Shown in pieces: positions 58,650 to 64,000 of a stretch of 64,000 bases of DNA. The notes under the pieces are model-generated. The model had not been told where the DNA came from. It did no database searches and was given only the letters and a program-made list of their open reading frames with translations. The stretch spans positions 1,612,001 to 1,676,000 of the forward strand of contig CBDFIO010000001.1 of the NCBI GenBank assembly GCA_965248155.1, written 5' to 3'. A program made the position numbers and the translations under genes. Numbering within the stretch: position 1 is the first letter of the stretch; every line of letters begins with the position of its first letter. Source of the DNA: RFSX01 sp965248155. Lineage in GTDB: Bacteria > Bacteroidota > Bacteroidia > Chitinophagales > Saprospiraceae.

Positions 58650-59359
58650 AACGGCGGGAGACTTTAAAGACCTTATTAATTGGAGGTATTGCGGGAACTT
58701 CAATGGCAAGTGTTGCATGCAATACAGATGCAATAGATGAAACAGGAAATGAATCCCTGCAATCGCAAGGATATGGACGCACGCCGAGTGAGTTAGCTCA
58801 TGATGAAAGTATAAAAGCGGAAATCTATCTGACTGCAGAAGAATTAACGACTATTGCTGTCCTGTGTGACATTATCTTACCGACAACTAATACAGCTGGT
58901 TCTGCAGGTGATGCCATGGTTCCAGAATTTATTGATTTTATAATCAAAGATATCCCTCAACATCAAATCCCAATACGAGGAGGGCTTATGTGGCTAAATG
59001 GTGAATCAAATTCTCGATTCAATAAAAGTTTTAAAGATTGCAAATCCAAAGAGCAAATAAATATTATTGACGATATCGCCTACCCGGATCCGAATGAATT
59101 AAAACCTGAAATGGCTGCTGGAAGAGCCTTCTTTAATCGAATGCGCAATCTTACATTAACCGGATATTATACGACTAAAATGGGAATTGATGACCTAGGC
59201 TATAAAGGCAATTCTCCAAATATTTGGGATGGTGTACCACAAGATGTTTTAGATAAACATGGCTTAGCCTATGAAGAAAGTTGGTTGCCAAAATTTGTTG
59301 ACCAATCCAAAAGAAATATCCAGGTAGAATGGGACGAACTGGGAAATTTAATAAGTTGA
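58646..59359 (+). CDS. Gluconate 2-dehydrogenase subunit 3-family protein
   Basis: A 237-residue exported protein. The N-terminus MKRRETLKTLLIGGIAGTSM has a Tat-like RR and a hydrophobic core, followed by VAC (lipobox-like Cys at residue 25). The body is the family-typical helical domain with LTAEELTTIAVLCDIILPTT, FIIKDI and NLTLTGYYTTKMGIDDLGYKG. Such proteins are small partners of GMC dehydrogenases, probably aiding export of the folded flavoprotein and its link to the membrane. Coupled to the upstream GMC gene. Confidence 0.93.
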   Translation: MKRRETLKTLLIGGIAGTSMASVACNTDAIDETGNESLQSQGYGRTPSELAHDESIKAEIYLTAEELTTIAVLCDIILPTTNTAGSAGDAMVPEFIDFIIKDIPQHQIPIRGGLMWLNGESNSRFNKSFKDCKSKEQINIIDDIAYPDPNELKPEMAAGRAFFNRMRNLTLTGYYTTKMGIDDLGYKGNSPNIWDGVPQDVLDKHGLAYEESWLPKFVDQSKRNIQVEWDELGNLIS

Positions 59360-59478
59360 ACAAAAGTTGTTTTATCATTCAACTCTTTAAAATCAAAGTA
59401 CAATTTCAAGAGTCTAGGCCTCTCTTTTCTATTAAACCATATTATAATAATATATTTATAAGGTAGTGCCCAGACCTA

Positions 59479-62400
59479 ATGAATTATAAAACGAAAAGAC
59501 CGCTTAGATCAATTCTATTTTTTTTGAGTCCAATATTTCTATTTTTTAGTCCAATCCTCAGGGCTCAAGAAAATATTTTTACCATCTCATCATTGCAAGA
59601 ATCCTATGATCTAAATAATCATATTTATTATATAACTGAGAACGATAAAACATTAAGTATTCAATCTATTCTGAAAGATGAGCATCAATTGCAATTCGTT
59701 CCATTCTCATTATCACAAAAGCTAGATCATAACAAAGCGCATTGGTTAAAAGTGATCATCGGTAATCAGATGCAAGATTCAAGAATCTTGAAAAATTGGA
59801 AACTGTTTGTTGGAAAAATCGATTTAATGGAAGTCTATATCGTTACTTCTTCAGGATTAGTATTAGAAAGCCTTTATGGCGGACCATATTCACCAATTAA
59901 TAATAAATCTTTAAAATTTGGGAATAAATACAATCGTGTCAATTTAAGTTTGGAAGACAATTATCCAATCAATATTTACATCAAAGTTGAAAAGATAACC
60001 AACAAGCCTATAGTAATCGATTTGATGCTCAACCAGAATGATTTTTATCAATCTTGGGATCACGTATTAAAGACTAGGTGGGAATGGATATTTCTCGGTT
60101 TTTTAGTCACCATGATTGTTTTCAATTTTTGTTTTATCAAGGTACTTCAGATAAAGCATTTCTTTATCATGGCTTATTTATTCTAGGTGTTTTTATTTTT
60201 AATCTTGAATATTTTTCTGTCACTCAAGACCTTGAATTGGTAAAATCAAATCCAATACTGAAACAAGTGATAGATTATATTGGCTTGGCAATTCTAGATA
60301 TAGCCTACTTTCAATTTATAAGATATTACTTAGACCTTCACAGTCTTCTTCCAAAATGGGACATCCGATTCAAAAGGTTGATTTACTTGAAATTCATCGT
60401 ATTCGGATTTGTCATTACACATTTCACCATTTTTAATAACATCTCTTTTACAGACAATATCACAGCCTCTTTTTTAATCTCACAATACCTCATCGTAGGA
60501 ATTTTATTGGTTCCGGTGTTTAGGTTAAAAGACAAAAAAGGTCTTTTTCTTATTGCGGGCTCTCTCATATTATTCTCTGCGATTTTTCTGAATGCTATTC
60601 GTGTTATTCAAGGAATAGGAATTCTATTATTGCCTTCAATTATCGGAATTATTGGAGAAATAATATGCTTTTCTCTGGGTCTGGGATATAGAATGAAAGA
60701 ATTGAGAAATAAAGTTCTCAATGAAGAACGTAAGACTGTCAAACGATTGAAAGAAATAGATCAACTTAAAGATCAGTTTTTAGCTAATACCTCACATGAA
60801 TTGAGAACTCCATTAAATGGGATTATCGGATTAAGCGAATCATTATATGAAGGTGTCAATGGCGAGCCAAACAATAAAATGAAAAGAGATCTGAATATGA
60901 TCATCTCTTCAGGCAAAAGATTATCGAGTTTGATAAATGATTTACTGGATTTTTCTAAGCTTCATGAGAATGAGATTAATTTAATTGTAAAACCAACAGA
61001 TCTGCATAGTATTGCTGAAGTCTGTTTACATATTCTTTCTCCCTCATCTTCCGGAAAATCAATACAATTGATCAATACAATTGCTAAGGATCTGACTGCT
61101 GTTGATGCTGATGAAGATCGGTTACAGCAGATCATGATGAACCTAATAACGAATGCAATCAAATTTACACAAGAAGGTTCAATAACAATCTCGGCGTTAG
61201 AAGAAGAAGATTTGGTTTTTGTGTCTGTTAAGGATACTGGTATTGGAATTCATCCCGATCATCATGAATCTATCTTTAAATCTTTCGAACAAGCTGATGC
61301 TTCAATCGATAGACAGTACGGTGGTACAGGTCTTGGATTAAATATTACAAAACAATTGGTAGAATTGCATGGAGGAAAATTGTCTGTTGATAGTCAATTA
61401 GGAAAAGGTTCAGAATTTACATTTTCGCTTCCTGCATCCTCGGAAGACGCCGTTATGTCCAACACCGGTCTAACACTTTCACGCTCCAGGACAGACATAC
61501 AATCAGAATCGGAACCTACAATCACTTTTGAAAAAAATAAAGGAGCACATAGAATATTGCTCGTAGACGATGATCCAGTCAACAGACAAGTTATTGTCAA
61601 TTATCTCAATGGAGATCAATTTGCTGTATCTCAAGTCAGCAGTGGAAAAGAAGCACTGGAAATAATGGATCGTCTGACATTCGATTTAGTATTACTGGAT
61701 GTTATGATGCCAGAAATGACCGGCTATGAAGTATGTGCACACATCCGTAAAAAATATTTGTCCAGTGAAATGCCGGTTATTATGCTTACAGCAAAAGATA
61801 GAGTTTCTGATCTTGTCCAGGGCTTTGAATTAGGTGCTAATGATTATCTCGTAAAACCGATTTCCAGGAGTGAGTTATTGTCCAGGGTGAAAACGCATTT
61901 GAATCTTCTTAAAATAAATGCTTCTTATAGTCGATTTGTCCCAAGAGAATTTTTATCCTCTTTGGGTAAGGATAATATCATAGATATTAATCTTGGCGAT
62001 CAGACTGAAGAAAATATCACTGTAATGTTTCTTGATATCCGTTCGTATACTACTCTTAGCGAGTCTATGACGGTTGAAGAAAATTTCCGGTTTTTGAATG
62101 CATATCTAAAAAGAGTTGGCCCTGAGATAAGAAAGCATAAAGGATTAGTAAATCAATTTTTAGGAGATGGCATAATGGCTTTATATCTCGATGATCCAGA
62201 GGAAGCTCTAATATCAAGTATTCAGATCCTTAAGGTGCTATCAAAATACAATCAAGAACGTATTCATAACAACCGCCGACCGATCAATATTGGAATTGGA
62301 ATGCACTATGGCCCTATCATGTTAGGAATTATTGGAGATGATAAAAGAATGGATGCAGGTGTAGTTTCAGATGCTGTCAATACAGCATCGCGTATAGAAG

Positions 62401-62783
62401 GTCTCACAAAATATTATGGCGCGTCTATTATGCTCAGCGATGATACTGTTGATCAAATTTCTGACTTAAATAAATATCATCATCGATATTTAGGTAAGGT
62501 TCTCGTTAAGGGCAAAAAAATTCCGCATGGAGTTTATGAGTTTTTTGGAGGTGATCCGGAGGAAATTATCAAATTAAAACTACAAACAAAAGCCATGTTC
62601 CAAAATGGATTAGAAACCTATTTTGAAAAGCGTTTTACAGAAGCCGCTACCCTATTCAAAAAAGTGCTTCAGATTAATGAAGATGATATAGCAGCAAAAT
62701 TGTATCTCAATTCATGTGCTACGAATATGGTTGATGGGGTTGCTGAAGATTGGGTTGGAGTATATGAGGTATATGGCAAATGA
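59479..62783 (+). pseudogene. Hybrid sensor histidine kinase-receiver-class III cyclase, frame interrupted once
   Basis: Two frames (59479-60186 and from ~60136 to 62783) combine to ~1101 residues if one T is added to the T4 run at 60132-60135 (NFCFYQGTSDKAFLYHG). Order: signal peptide, 7TMR-DISMED2-like extracellular domain (~30-190), seven-helix 7TMR-DISM region (~195-410), HisKA with SHELRTPLNG (His near 440), HATPase (NLITNAIKF, DTGIGI, YGGTGLGL), receiver with LLVDDDPVNR and phospho-Asp in LLDVMMPE (~739), and a C-terminal class III adenylate/guanylate cyclase with FLDIRSYT and LGDGIMALY (metal Asp), ending in a TPR-like segment. It would sense an extracellular ligand and produce a cyclic nucleotide after phosphotransfer. 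Break may be artefactual. Confidence 0.9.
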
Positions 62784-62814
62784 TAAAATGTAGTTAGTTG
62801 AAGTGTAACAAGGT

Positions 62815-62841
62815 CGAATAATAAAAATCGTTTATTATTTG
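62815..62841. other. AT-rich stem-loop after the hybrid kinase
   Basis: A perfect 9-bp stem AATAATAAA/TTTATTATT around a 5-base loop, extended by a G-U and a C-G pair, lies 32 bases past the kinase stop codon. No T-run follows, so it is not a clear terminator; it may stabilise the 3' end. Confidence 0.35.
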
Positions 62842-62897
62842 ATAGTAAACTTTTATTTCCATTCTTAAATCTCTTAGATATTTGTACTTTAGAACAT

Positions 62898-63541
62898 ATG
62901 AGATCTTCTGAAACAACAATCAAGGGAAGCTATTTAATTATACTTACAATTCTGTTTTTTAGTTGTTCAAAAGATGGTGAAATATTAAATGTTCCATTTG
63001 AAACAAATTCAGATTTCTACTTTGGTGGTACTATCATGGACAACAATTCCTAATAGAAGAATCTGACACTTATGAGTTTGAAGGAGGGATATCACAGGCC
63101 AATGCTCAAGACTATTGCTCTAGAAGCTATAGTATGAGTTTACATGATAAAAATGAAACTATTCAGATAGCTGCAGGAATGGAATTTGGACATCTTTTCG
63201 TCGTAAATCAAATGTGTACGGATGAATACATAAATGCCAACTTTCCATCTTTTTTTAGATTGGGTCAATATAGTTTTGAAATACCAAACTATCATGGTGA
63301 AGATCAAAGAGCAATTGTTTTTTTCAGAGATGAAACAGGCAAAGTATGGCTTTCTAATCAAGGGGAACAAAATTCAAATAGCGAATTTGAAATTCTCATT
63401 TCAGAACCCGTTAATTCCGGATCAAACAATATCCTTTCTCAAAAGGTAGGAGGAACAATCACATGCACATTGTATGACAGCAAGGGTGAATTCAAAATTC
63501 TCGAAAAAGCCTATTTCGTATTTAGATTTTCAAGTAATTGA
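62898..63541 (+). pseudogene. Lipoprotein of unknown function, frame interrupted once
   Basis: An ATG at 62898 starts MRSSETTIKGSYLIILTILF and a lipobox FFSC with Cys near residue 23. This frame ends at TAA 63051. The next frame, ~63039-63541, continues QQFLIEESDTYEFEGG and a beta-rich domain to NFRFSSN-like end (YFVFRFSSN). One extra G near 63038 would join them (TIMGQQFLIE) into ~214 residues. No family recognised. Two ATGs inside the second part (for example 63134) are not preceded by good signals. Confidence 0.72.
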
Positions 63542-63713
63542 AAGTTTATTAAAATCATTTCTACCCTTTCTTAACATTTCCCGAAACTGTTAAAACCCAG
63601 GATTAGCATATTATAACTAAATGACAGCTAAGCTTTAATGGTTAAAAGCTTTTTATCCTATTTGCATTCATTTTTATGTATCTTAAATGTTTTGCTTATC
63701 AAACACAAAACAC

Positions 63714-64000
63714 ATGAAAACCTTACACACATTATTAATGGGCTTATTTGTCCTATTAATTGTTTCTGCATGTCAAACTCCACAGGCTGAAACAGAAGAA
63801 TTAGATATGGACGCTATACGTGCTGAAATTCAAGCGATGGAAGACGCTTATGCAGTAGCTGCAAATGCAAAAGATGCTGAAGCTGAAGTTGCTTATTATG
63901 CGGATGATGCAAATAGTTTAACACCTAACAAACCTACGCTTGTCGGAAAAGCAGCCATTTTAGCGAATACTAAAGAACAAATGGCTAAAGATACTACGGA
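63714..64000 (+). CDS. Lipoprotein with SnoaL/DUF4440-like domain (partial at right edge)
   Basis: ATG at 63714 opens a frame of 95 complete codons that leaves the window. The signal MKTLHTLLMGLFVLLIVSAC has a lipobox Cys at residue 20. Then IRAEIQAMEDAYAVAANAKD and YYADDANSLTPNKPTLVGKA match the start of the SnoaL/DUF4440-like fold (E..Y..A...KD...... YA.DA......P...G..A). Function usually unknown for these lipoproteins. Confidence 0.85.
   Translation, partial: MKTLHTLLMGLFVLLIVSACQTPQAETEELDMDAIRAEIQAMEDAYAVAANAKDAEAEVAYYADDANSLTPNKPTLVGKAAILANTKEQMAKDTT

Noticed and set aside
63134..63136. ATG at 63134 as start of a separate gene
   Set aside because: The frame continues upstream to the lipoprotein's first part and there is no signal peptide or ribosome-binding site.
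1..64000. CRISPR array, rRNA operon or prophage
   Set aside because: No regularly spaced short repeats, rRNA-like segments or phage structural gene set are visible; the tail-fibre-like proteins stand alone.

Overview
The window is AT-rich bacterial DNA that looks like Bacteroidota, most likely a Saprospiria-type lineage. Signs are giant secreted proteins ending in the type B sorting domain of the type IX secretion system (gliding-motility C-terminal domain, motif RWG...WDG...Y.Y), a TonB-dependent receptor with an N-terminal carboxypeptidase-regulatory-like domain, a PnuT-type transporter beside a TPP riboswitch, promoters of the Bacteroidota form TTTG-N20-TAnnTTTG, and small proteins resembling tail-fibre N-termini. 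The lineage below phylum is inference.

Layout. Positions 1-24022 are an array of five very large minus-strand surface/adhesin genes (1109 to about 2445 codons where complete, plus one cut by the window edge). Two are tandem paralogues, with four and five copies of a ~180-residue module; the upstream one carries a frameshift. An IS982-family element with a nonsense codon sits just upstream (24087-25116). Positions 25307-29550 hold a small outer-membrane-like protein and a thiamine-uptake group: TonB receptor under a TPP riboswitch with its own promoter, a NadR-like kinase and a PnuT/PnuC-family transporter. Positions 29633-36481 form a compact plus-strand operon mixing ribosome-assembly GTPases (era, der) with sugar-nucleotide genes (rfbC, a TviB-type dehydrogenase, wecB) and an LMW-phosphatase-like protein. 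Positions 36595-45208 are a mixed region: alpha/beta hydrolase, repeat-rich secreted protein, second PnuC, a palindrome-rich non-coding stretch, CocE-type hydrolase and a DUF5916-like outer-membrane protein split by two frameshifts.

Positions 45324-52915 are a minus-strand surface-glycan cluster centred on nonulosonic (sialic-like) acid synthesis: a NeuB-type synthase, a fused CMP-nonulosonate synthetase/PseG-like protein, a capsule/polysialyltransferase-like enzyme, a family-4-type glycosyltransferase, two methyltransferases and a PhyH-like dioxygenase. Positions 53-57 kb hold a DUF1456 protein, a secreted protein cut by an IS3-family element, and tRNA-Arg(UCG) whose 5' end is partly duplicated. 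Positions 56935-63541 hold a GMC oxidoreductase with its small partner, a histidine kinase-receiver-cyclase hybrid and a lipoprotein. A second lipoprotein runs off the right edge.

A pattern across the window is six single-base frame disruptions in five otherwise intact genes, each at a short run of one base. That looks more like sequencing or assembly error than biological decay, but cannot be settled from the sequence alone.
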